From NCBI GenBank assembly GCA_004151065.3, contig NWUY0300062050.1:11752-22005 (forward strand): a DNA stretch of 10,254 bases, read 5' to 3'. The notes beneath the pieces are model-generated. The model did not search any database. It was not told where the DNA came from and saw only the letters and a program-made list of their open reading frames with translations. Numbering within the stretch: position 1 is the first letter of the stretch; each line of letters starts with the position of its first letter. Below, piece by piece: positions 1-7,574 of this stretch. The stretch is from Larix sibirica (Eukaryota; Streptophyta; Pinopsida; Pinales; Pinaceae). The translations under genes were made by a program, and so were the position numbers.

Positions 1-1066
1 ATGCTCCTAGCTTTCGAGTTCTGTCGAGACTGGACTAACTGGGTCATGTCTCTCACCTCCTCGACCTTTTTCTCCATCCTAGTCAACGGTTATCCCTCTA
101 CCACTTTCACTCCATCTAGTGGCATCCATCAAGGAGATCTACTCTCCCCCTTTATCTTCATCTTAATGGTTGAAGGGCTCGGTCGAATGCTCCATGTCGA
201 GATCTCAACTGGAAATATTCGAGGAATCTCCTTCCACGGGTGCCCCCTACAGCCTATAAACAATTCGTTGATGATAACCTTTTATTTAGACATCCCTTTG
301 TCCAGGAATCCTTGACTCTCAAGCACATCTTGCACACCTTCTCGTCTGCATCAGGAACCACTGTGAATTTGGATAAGTCTCAGTTCTTCTTCTTCCACAC
401 CGAACCTATCACTCAAAGGAATATCTCTCACATCTTGGGGTACTCTATCTCCTCACTTCCTTCCAAATACCTTGGAGCACCCCTCTTTGAATCATCCATC
501 AAACATGCCTCCTCGAAAGAACTTTCGGATAATTTGGAAACCAAAATATCCTCCTGGACCTTTCGCTCCCTTAACCTACCCAGCCGAATTGTTCTTCTTA
601 AAGCCATCCTCCAATCCTTACCCCTCTATCTCTTTTGTGTCCTCGCCGCCCCCAAGTGGGTCCTCAAGCTAATCCGCAAGATTAAAAAATCCTTTCTTTG
701 GGGGGGAAATCAGAACAACCACAAATGGGCCCTGGTCAAATGGCACACAGTTTGCATGCCTAAAAACGAAGGAGGTCTTGGGATTCGAGACCCATAAATT
801 AATAATCAAGTCATTTCTGCTAAAATTTTGTGGAAATGGGTTGATGATTTGGTTTCCCCTTGGAGCCAACTATGGAAGCACAAATATGCTCCTGATTTTT
901 CGTGTCAGTAATGCATAAGGTATGAACAGAATCCCTCAGGTTTGCTCATTTGGCGCGTAGATAATTGACAAAGAGCCATTGTTCAGCAGCACAGCTTCTG
1001 GGAAGTTAGAAACAAACATCAGGGAAACTTTTGGTTCGATTCGTGCAAACAAATACTGAGCCTACA
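1..1066 (+). repeat. Diverged direct repeat, first copy (partner 4316-5382)
   Basis: Hand alignment to 4316-5382 gives about 58 substitutions (about 41 transitions and 17 transversions) plus a one-base gap in the C run near 245, so about 94.6% identity. The offset is 4315 before the gap and 4316 after it. Similarity stops after the shared CCTACA at 1061-1066. Confidence 0.93.
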
Positions 1067-1073
1067 CAATTAA
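1..1073 (+). pseudogene. LINE ORF2 reverse transcriptase domain, copy 1 (C-terminal part, broken)
   Basis: Reverse transcriptase that in an active LINE would copy its own RNA at the nicked target site. Frame 1 (1 to about 245) carries the GIHQGDLLSPF motif near 124-156. Frame 3 (about 246 onward) carries the catalytic pair in FVDDNLLF, with Asp codons at 270-272 and 273-275, then the SKYLG.PL segment and a thumb-like region ending in KNEGGLGIRDP. The frame change near 245 is a lost C: copy 2 has six Cs where this copy has five. In-frame stops follow at 795-797, 909-911, 966-968 and 1071-1073. The one at 795 is GAA in copy 2, so it is private to this copy; those at 909 and 966 are shared. The RT start, with the first catalytic Asp, is off the left edge. 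Confidence 0.9.
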
Positions 1074-1870
1074 AAAAACCCTCCAGATATCTAGGTACAT
1101 TTCCATCTCAATAAACACTTGCTTATCAAAGACTATTGGACTTCCTCCGACTCTGGAGATATCAGAATGTGGAAGCCACCCCACCTCTAGACCCCCCTGT
1201 ATCAAATGAAAGAACGAATCCAATTTGGAAGGATCTTCAAAACAAGTACCTTAGAGTAAGCCATGAGCAGGATATTATTCATTGGGGGAACTGCCCCACT
1301 AGGACCTTCACTGCAAAAGAGGCCTACTCTCTCCTCGTTGGTAGATCGAACGACCAACCCAACCCTTGCTGGAAAAAAATCTAGGAGTCGAACCTCTGGC
1401 CCAAAGTCTCCTCCTTCCTCTGGCTCCTGGTGCACAGGCGCATCTTAACTTGGGACAATCTCCTGAAAAGAGGCTTCCTTGGACCCTCGTGGTGCATCAT
1501 GTGTGGCAAGCACTCCGAAACCATTGACCACCTATTGGATTATTGCGACTTAGCTGGGGAATTGTGGGACATGGTAGCCAGTACCTATAAGAGCACCAAC
1601 AGAATCAGGGGAGATATTGTCCAGACCATTGGAGACTGGCCCTAGGACCCCTTCCAAAGCACCAATGTCAATAGACTTTGGGACCTCATCCCAGGCCTGT
1701 TGGTCTGGAACATTTGGAAAGAAAGGAATGGGAGAATATTTGAGGACAATAAAAAATGGGTCTAAGAAATCTGGGCTACTTTCAAATCCAACTTACATGA
1801 CACTCTATCCATAAAATAATGGAACACTGCGGGCTTCCCCACTTTTCCCTTTGAAAAAATCCTCTTGGTT
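1074..1870 (+). pseudogene. LINE ORF2 zf-RVT-like zinc-binding segment and linker, copy 1 (broken)
   Basis: This is the region between RT and RNase H in plant LINEs. After stops at 1092-1094 and a frame break near 1170, the reading frame from 1172 gives the characteristic string: a TFTAKEAYSLL segment, then SSFLWLLVHRRILTWDNLLKRG, then CIMCGKHSETIDHLLDYC, whose CxxC plus H and C match the zf-RVT pattern. It ends with LVWNIWKERNGRIFED, the usual linker towards RNase H. In-frame stops lie at 1382-1384 and 1643-1645, both at positions where Trp (TGG to TAG) fits the family, and at 1763-1765 and 1817-1819. The stop at 1817 is TAC in copy 2. A four-base loss near 1870, relative to copy 2, breaks the frame into RNase H. 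Copy 2 lacks nearly all of this segment (1067-1714). Confidence 0.82.
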
Positions 1871-2408
1871 AGAATCTCACTCTCAGACCCACTCTCCCCT
1901 CCCTCTATAGGGCCCCTTCTGTCTCTCCCATCCCAGAACAGTGGAGCAAACCCCCCTCAGGCTTATTCAAACTCAACTTTGATGGTGCCTCCAAAGGAAA
2001 TCTAGGGGCAACAGGTTTCGGGGGTGCCATCAGGATGATTTTGGAACTACCAAGTCTGTCTTCTTTGGATTTCTTGGTCATGACACCAACAATGCAGAGG
2101 AACTTTCTGGTCTCCTTGTAGGAATCCGCAGTGCTCACTGGATAGGTCTTACCCCTATGTTGGTTGAGGGCGACTCCAAGATCATTCTGGCCTCAACACA
2201 CCATCTCCTCAATTGGTCAAGGGTTGAAAAAATATCTCCTAGCTAGAGGATGGCTCAATGCCTTCAGGAACTTGCTACTCTCCTAACCCAGGTCAACTCA
2301 ATCTCCTTCCACCGCGTCAGAAGAAAAGCTAATGCTCTCACTAATCGTTTGGCCAATGAGGGGTCACCTAGTCCTTTGATCTACAAGAAGGACCCCTTGC
2401 ATCTATGA
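1871..2408 (+). pseudogene. LINE ORF2 plant-type RNase H domain, copy 1 (broken)
   Basis: RNase H (RVT_3-like) that would degrade the RNA strand of the RNA/DNA hybrid. It begins with PPSGLFKLNFDGASKGN, containing the first catalytic Asp (codon 1981-1983). A lost base near 2035 shifts the frame. The next frame carries NNAEEL (catalytic Glu, 2097-2099) and VEGDSK (Asp, 2172-2174). A stop at 2244-2246 interrupts it, and it then continues to RRKANALTNRLANEG and a terminal TGA at 2406-2408. The last catalytic position, normally Asp in an AD.LA motif, appears to be Asn (2343-2345). From 1871 on, every base matches copy 2, so both share these breaks. Confidence 0.87.
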
Positions 2409-2804
2409 GCTCTCATGTTCTTGTTCATCAATGCCAAGTTCTTTCCAACTTGGATCTAGGTACCCCAGATGCGGGTGATGGGATGAGCATGAGTGCACGC
2501 GAACCCAGTCACGTGACACATGGGCACACAGACGGGATCTATGGCACTATAGAGAACAAGGAATCAACACGACGATCGAACCAAGGCCTTGTTCATTAAA
2601 TCCCTCAGTTGGTGATGTCCCCTTGACCCTGCTGGATGCGACTTCGACGTACCTTCTCCAGGTGGTTCCTGCGTGCGACATTAAGGAGCCCAGACTGCCG
2701 TCACCTTGGCTCCTTGATTATCATGTACCCCCGGCCCCGGAGCATCAGTGCAATGTTTTGCAACCTCCACAGGCCAGTGAATTGGGCTCCTCCCTCCCTT
2801 TGGT
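2409..2804 (+). other. LINE 3' sequence after RNase H, copy 1, truncated
   Basis: Sequence following the terminal RNase H stop, identical to 6099-6494. Several short open frames run through it because it is fairly GC-rich; none gives a recognisable protein. It is cut at the N at 2805. In copy 2 the corresponding sequence continues for another 1.08 kb to an A run. Confidence 0.7.
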
Positions 2805-2805
2805 N
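2805..2805. other. Ambiguous base (N) at the copy 1 / copy 2 junction
   Basis: The only non-ACGT base seen in the window. To its left is LINE 3' sequence, identical to copy 2 up to the adjoining base. To its right is the interior of a LINE endonuclease. It therefore marks a join between two pieces that are not neighbours in an intact element, either a real rearrangement or an assembly seam. Confidence 0.95.
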
Positions 2806-2806
2806 T

Positions 2807-3506
2807 GGACAACTCATGAATGTATATGGACCCCAACCCTCACCCCTCAAGTTGAAGCTCCTTGATCACATCCAATGGTTCTCCTCTTTGCATCCTGACT
2901 CCCTACTCATCCTAGGAGGCAATTTCAATATGATAACCTCACTCCAGGAAAAAAAAGGAGGTCAGTGGTTTCTGTCTCCTGAGGACACCCTTTTCAAGAA
3001 CTGCATTGAAAGCTGCAAGCTCATGGATCCTCTCCCCTTGGAAGGATTTTTAACTTGGAACAATCGTAGGGAGGTGCTCAACAAATCGTATTCGGGCTGG
3101 ATCACTTCCTCATCTCTGAAAAAGTGATAGATATGGGTGGCATGTTAACCTCTGTTGTTATCCCCTTTGCTGGGTCGAACGATTGGCCAATTTCCCTAAA
3201 CTGGCATCATAGTGGTAAAACTTCTTTTCGCCCCTTCCGCTTTGAAATTTTTTGGTTAAATCACCCCTCTTTTCAGGACACTGTTCGCACTTGGTGGCTT
3301 GACATGAAAGTGTCAGGCCGCTCCAAAATGACCATCTTACACCAGAAAATCAAGCTCCTCTGCTCCAAGCTGCGCACCTAGAACCGCACCACCTTCGAAA
3401 ATATCTTCACTGCTAAGAGTGAGCTGGAGAAGGATCTAGAAACCATTCAAAAAAACATAATGGCGCAGGGGCTTTCTGAATCCCTCAAATAACAGGAGAA
3501 GGACAC
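2807..3506 (+). pseudogene. LINE ORF2 apurinic-type endonuclease (C-terminal half) and linker, copy 2, broken
   Basis: The endonuclease nicks target DNA to prime reverse transcription. Visible motifs are NVYGPQ near 2819-2836, then LILGGNFNMI, where plant LINEs normally have GDFN; the catalytic Asp appears as Asn (codon 2921-2923). These are followed by EKKGG and by FLTWNNRR. The frame breaks near 3095-3097, in a G run, and continues as LDHFLISEK, the usual end of the domain, into the linker with FRFEIFWL. Stops at 3379-3381 (where Trp is expected) and 3490-3492 interrupt the linker. Another lost base near 3505 moves to the next frame. The first part of the domain is missing at the N junction. 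Confidence 0.85.
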
Positions 3507-5382
3507 CTCAATCAACTAAATGCGAGATGTGAGCAAGAGGAAATTATCTGTAGGAAGAAATCCAGAATCAACTGGCTTAAAGAGGGTGAGAAAAATACTT
3601 CTTTCTTTCACTGCACTACCATACAAAATAGAATGGCTAATAGGATCGCAACCCTAAAGATGGCTGAGGAGTCCACATCCACAACCAAGATGAACTCGAA
3701 CAGTAACTAATCAACCACTTTCAAGACCTGCTTATTGAATAAAATCAAGACCGCACTTGGGCCATCAATCAGGTGACAAGCCACATCCCCACCATCCTCA
3801 CGCTTGAACATAATGTCTCTCTCATGAAGGAAATCACCTTGATAGAAGTGGAGGCAGCGGTCAATAAAATGGATGAAGGCAAGGCTCTGGGCCCTGATGG
3901 TTTCACCACCAACTTCTTCCATCAATGTTGGGACCTCCTCCAGTAAGAAATCCTCGAGGTCGTCAAAGAATCCAGGCAAAAGAAATGGGTCCTCCCTACC
4001 CTTAATGCCACCTTCGTTACCCTCATCCCTAAGGAAATTGGAGCTACTAGCTCTGGTAAGTTCAGATCTATTTCCGTCTGTAATGTTATCTACAAAATTA
4101 TCACCAAGGTCATCACAAACCACCTCAAAGTTCTCCTCCCCCTCCTCATCTCACCTGATCAAACGGGGTATGTTGAAGGCCACCAAATCCTAGACAGGAT
4201 CATCACAGCGCATGAAGTCATTCACTCCCTAAAAATGACCAAGACCCCTGGGATGATGGTCAATATGGACCTTTCCAAATCCTTTTATAAACTCAGTTGG
4301 ACCTTCATCGAAAAAATGCTCCTAGCTTTCGAGTTCTGTCGAGACTGGACTAACTGGGTCATGTCTCTCACCTCCTCGGCCTTTTTCTCCATCCTGTTCA
4401 ATGGTTATCCCTCTGCTACTTTCACTCCATCCAGTGGCATCCATCAAGGAGATCTACTCTCCCCCTTTATCTTCATCTTAATGGTTGAAGGGCTCAGTCG
4501 AATTCTCCATGCCGAGATCTCAGCTGGCAATATTCGAGGAATCTCCCTCCACGGGTGCCCCCCTACAACCTATAAACAATTAATTGATGATAACCTTTTA
4601 TTTAGACATCCCTTTGTCTAGGAATCCCTGACTCTCAAGCGCATCTTGCACACCTTCTCGTCTGCATCAAGCACCACTGTTAATTTGGATAAGTCTCATC
4701 TCTTCTTCTTCCACACTGAACTTATCACTCAGAGGAATATCTCTCACATCTTGGGGTACTCTATCTCCTCACTTCCTTCCAAATACCTTGGAGTACCCCT
4801 ATTTGAATCATCCATCAAACATGCCTCCTCGAAAGAACTTTCGGACAATTTGGAAACCAAAATATCCTCATGGACCTTTCACTCCCTTAACCTTCCCAGT
4901 CGAATTGTTCTTCTTAAAGCCGTCCTCCAATCCTTACCCCTCTATCTCTTCTGTGTCCTCGCCGCCCCCAAGTGGGTCCTCAAGCTGATCCACAAGATTA
5001 AAAAATCCTTTATTTGGGGGGGGAATCAGAATAACCGCAAATGGGCCCTGGTCAAATGGCACACGGTTTGCATGCCTAAAAACGAAGGAGGTCTTGGGAT
5101 TCGAGACCCAGAAATTAATAATCAAGTCATTTCTGCTAAGATTTTGTGGAAATGGGTCAATGATTTGGTTTCCCCTTGGAGCCAACTATGGAAGCACAAA
5201 TATGCTCTAGATTTTCCGTGTCAGTAATGCAGAAGGTATGAACAGAATCCCTTAGGTTCGCTCATTTGGCGCGTAGCTAATTGACAAAGAGCCATTGTTC
5301 AGCAGCACAGCTTATGGGAAGTTAGAAACAAACATCAGGGAAAATTTTGGTTTGATTCGTGCAAACAAATATTGAGCCTACA
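3507..5382 (+). pseudogene. LINE ORF2 reverse transcriptase, copy 2, nearly full domain but broken
   Basis: The pre-RT linker in frame 3 (3507 to about 3668) contains INWLKEGEKNTSFFH, the standard lead-in. After a lost base near 3670 the frame runs to 5382. RT motifs in order: EGKALGPDGF (about 3875-3904), FVTLIPK (about 4013-4033), KFRSISV (Pro of the usual RPISL is missing), SPDQTGYVEG, NMDLSKSF with the first catalytic Asp at 4268-4270, GIHQGDLLSPF near 4439-4471, and LIDDNLLF with the Asp pair at 4586-4591. The KYLG.PL segment and thumb follow, ending in KNEGGLGIRDP. Stops are at 3704, 3740, 3944, 4619, 5225 and 5282. Most fit Gln codons changed by C to T; the one at 4619 is shown directly by CAG in copy 1. 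Confidence 0.92.
4316..5382 (+). repeat. Diverged direct repeat, second copy (partner 1-1066)
   Basis: Matches 1-1066 at about 94.6% identity. Stops at 5225-5227 and 5282-5284 are shared with the first copy, while the stop at 4619-4621 is private: the first copy reads CAG there. Confidence 0.93.
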
Positions 5383-5400
5383 GGATGATTTGAGGACATC
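5383..5400 (+). other. Internal deletion junction with filler bases, copy 2
   Basis: Copy 2 follows copy 1 up to 5382 (= 1066) and resumes at 5401 (= 1715), so 648 bases of copy 1, covering the zf-RVT-like segment, are absent. Eighteen bases replace them. The filler and its flank can be read as two overlapping pieces: CAGGATGATTT at 5381-5391, also found in the RNase H part at 2031-2041 and 5721-5731, and ATTTGAGGACA, also found at 1738-1748. This is typical of patchwork repair but rests on short matches. Confidence 0.75.
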
Positions 5401-6098
5401 TGGAAAGAAAGGAATGGGAGAATATTTGAGGATAATAAAAAATGGGTCTAAGAAATCTGGGCTACTTTCAAATCCAACTTACATGACACTCTATCCATAA
5501 AATACTGGAACACTGTGGACTTCCCCACTTTTCCCTTTGAAAAAATCCTCTTGGTTGACTAGAATCTCACTCTCAGACCCACTCTCCCCTCCCTCTATAG
5601 GGCCCCTTCTGTCTCTCCCATCCCAGAACAGTGGAGCAAACCCCCCTCAGGCTTATTCAAACTCAACTTTGATGGTGCCTCCAAAGGAAATCTAGGGGCA
5701 ACAGGTTTCGGGGGTGCCATCAGGATGATTTTGGAACTACCAAGTCTGTCTTCTTTGGATTTCTTGGTCATGACACCAACAATGCAGAGGAACTTTCTGG
5801 TCTCCTTGTAGGAATCCGCAGTGCTCACTGGATAGGTCTTACCCCTATGTTGGTTGAGGGCGACTCCAAGATCATTCTGGCCTCAACACACCATCTCCTC
5901 AATTGGTCAAGGGTTGAAAAAATATCTCCTAGCTAGAGGATGGCTCAATGCCTTCAGGAACTTGCTACTCTCCTAACCCAGGTCAACTCAATCTCCTTCC
6001 ACCGCGTCAGAAGAAAAGCTAATGCTCTCACTAATCGTTTGGCCAATGAGGGGTCACCTAGTCCTTTGATCTACAAGAAGGACCCCTTGCATCTATGA
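5401..6098 (+). pseudogene. LINE ORF2 linker and plant-type RNase H, copy 2, broken
   Basis: It starts with the IWKERNGRIFED linker, has a stop at 5449-5451 shared with copy 1, and a further stop at 5560-5562 just before the RNase H. Unlike copy 1 it keeps four bases (GACT) near 5557-5560, so linker and RNase H stay in one frame. The RNase H carries LNFDGASKGN, a lost base near 5725, NNAEEL, VEGDSK, a stop at 5934-5936 and a final TGA at 6096-6098. The Asn in place of the last catalytic Asp is at 6033-6035. From 5561 on it is identical to copy 1. Confidence 0.86.
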
Positions 6099-6494
6099 GC
6101 TCTCATGTTCTTGTTCATCAATGCCAAGTTCTTTCCAACTTGGATCTAGGTACCCCAGATGCGGGTGATGGGATGAGCATGAGTGCACGCGAACCCAGTC
6201 ACGTGACACATGGGCACACAGACGGGATCTATGGCACTATAGAGAACAAGGAATCAACACGACGATCGAACCAAGGCCTTGTTCATTAAATCCCTCAGTT
6301 GGTGATGTCCCCTTGACCCTGCTGGATGCGACTTCGACGTACCTTCTCCAGGTGGTTCCTGCGTGCGACATTAAGGAGCCCAGACTGCCGTCACCTTGGC
6401 TCCTTGATTATCATGTACCCCCGGCCCCGGAGCATCAGTGCAATGTTTTGCAACCTCCACAGGCCAGTGAATTGGGCTCCTCCCTCCCTTTGGT
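5561..6494 (+). repeat. Perfect 934-bp direct repeat, second copy (partner 1871-2804)
   Basis: Identical to 1871-2804. Unlike the first copy, this one continues without a visible seam into 6495-7574, so it looks like the natural context of the block. Confidence 0.95.
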
Positions 6495-7293
6495 TCTTGT
6501 TGTTCGTTGTCACCCATCTGCTAACTTCTCTCACAAGCTGGCTTCGACTCCTTGTAGACATCCTATAGAAAACGCTCTCATCCCATTCTATGGCTCTCTC
6601 CATCTGGTCTTTGATCATGGGCAGGCCGAAAGGTTACAAGGGTAGATGAAAGAAAATAAACTCCAAAAATGATGCATAGGACATAGAAAAAGGATATGGG
6701 ATGAGGTCACTATCCCATTCCGTCTGCTGATCGACAATTGGGAGTCCAGGCTATTGGCGGATCTCCTCTCCACTAGACGTCCGGGTAAGCAAATAGACCC
6801 CTACTAGCTCATTAAGAACATGCTTGGGCTGTTAATGGAAGACTTGCTCGCCAATTGGGATACCGCCAGAAATTCCACCCAAACAAGGAAGGCTACCCTA
6901 CCCAACATGGAATCAATTCTGGGCAGTTTGGAGGGCACCTTTAATTGGAAGTCCTATGATCCTTCTAGAATATCTCCACGCAACAACACTAGCAAGGATG
7001 GCTTCAGAGACCTCTCCCCCGTGGCGGGGACAAGCGAGCCTGTCGAATCGAGCCTGCCAAAATGGAAAGCACCATTGACTTTCCCCATCCCCACCACCAT
7101 GGGTCCTGTTCTGTCCAAGCATTTCCACAACAACCAGGGGTTCTTTCCCTTCAGGAAGACCATTCCCCTGCCTGTGAAGTTGTTGTCGAATGACTTGGTC
7201 GCAGAGGAGTATCCTCCCTGCCACATCGAGGAAGAGATTCCTGATGATACTCACGCTCCTGTTGCAAATGCTTCTCCAGGTGCACACAAATAA
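6099..7293 (+). other. LINE 3' region with a degenerate coding-like frame of unknown product
   Basis: Between the RNase H stop and the LINE 3' end lie nearly 1.5 kb, long for a plant LINE 3' UTR. One frame is open from 6169 to 7290 except for three stops, at 6643-6645, 6670-6672 and 6805-6807; about 374 codons of random sequence of this composition should hold many more. The last 157 codons (6820-7290) are uninterrupted and Pro/Ser-rich, with stretches such as KTIPLPVKLLSNDLVAEE and a terminal TAA at 7291-7293. I recognise no domain. It could be the tail of an ORF1, a captured host fragment, another element's debris, or chance in a stop-poor GC-rich stretch. Other frames are also open over 6095-6568, which weakens the coding case there. 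Confidence 0.4.
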
Positions 7294-7574
7294 GAAGGCT
7301 CAGGCCTCTCCCTATGTTCACCAACTTTTCTTTCTTTCCGTGTTTAATAGTTTTTTAGCTTACAGTTTCATACGTCTACACAGACAACTCTTTTTACAGC
7401 ATTGTCCTGGACTTCTTACACAAGTCAGGATTTTTGTAATTTTGACAAGTATCATTTTAATCTCTTCATGGTTTTGGGTTGGTGGCTTCACTCTTTCAGG
7501 CCACCACTGTTTGTAACAACTCATGTATTTTGGACTCTTTTAGATTAATAGAATTTTACAGCTTTGCAAAAAAA
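7294..7574 (+). other. LINE 3' terminal UTR and A tail, copy 2
   Basis: T-rich 3' sequence ending in TTAATAGAATTTTACAGC followed by TTTGC and seven As at 7568-7574, with AATAAA at 7573-7578. Plant LINEs commonly end in such a T-rich stretch with AATAAA-like motifs and a short A tail. The boundary call is based on this look and on the change to AT-rich sequence downstream; it is not proven. Confidence 0.6.

Larger units (their letters stand above)
1..2804 (+). mobile_element. Plant LINE (L1-like non-LTR retrotransposon), copy 1, partial
   Basis: Read in order, this stretch encodes the second half of a LINE reverse transcriptase, a zf-RVT-like Cys/His segment and a plant-type RNase H, followed by about 400 bases of 3' sequence. 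That domain order is typical of ORF2 in many plant LINEs. The 5' part (ORF1, endonuclease, first RT motifs) lies outside the window. The 3' part stops abruptly at an N at 2805, with no A tail. Several stops and frame breaks show it is dead. A second, related copy lies downstream in the same orientation. Confidence 0.9.
1871..2804 (+). repeat. Perfect 934-bp direct repeat, first copy (partner 5561-6494)
   Basis: Compared base by base with 5561-6494 at a constant offset of 3690, with no difference found. It starts just after a four-base gap and ends at the base before the N at 2805. The block immediately upstream (1715-1870 against 5401-5556) differs at four positions plus that gap. Confidence 0.95.
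2806..7574 (+). mobile_element. Plant LINE (L1-like non-LTR retrotransposon), copy 2, 5'-truncated and internally deleted
   Basis: The copy runs from the middle of the ORF2 endonuclease through RT and RNase H to a LINE-like 3' end with a seven-A run at 7568-7574. ORF1 and the first part of the endonuclease are missing at the junction with the N. About 650 bases between RT and RNase H are deleted, with a short filler at 5383-5400. Base composition is balanced here and becomes clearly AT-rich right after 7574, which supports that position as the element's edge. No target-site duplication can be checked because the 5' end is absent. Confidence 0.82.

Noticed and set aside
1905-2138. A 77-codon minus-strand frame present in both copies (also 5595-5828)
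   Set aside because: Its repetition only reflects the duplicated RNase H sequence; it is antisense to a recognisable domain.
3707-4123. A 138-codon open frame on the minus strand, Asp/Glu-rich
   Set aside because: It lies antisense to the RT domain, whose family motifs are clear on the plus strand. It is a shadow frame.
6180-6275. Possible tRNA-derived (SINE-like) box B on the minus strand, GGTTCGATCG near 6263-6275
   Set aside because: The box B pattern is incomplete (the final CC is missing), and no matching box A or cloverleaf is visible.
6913-7287. Minus-strand open frames of 124 and 90 codons
   Set aside because: They overlap the plus-strand coding-like frame, have no recognisable domain, and are probably a by-product of few stops in GC-rich sequence.
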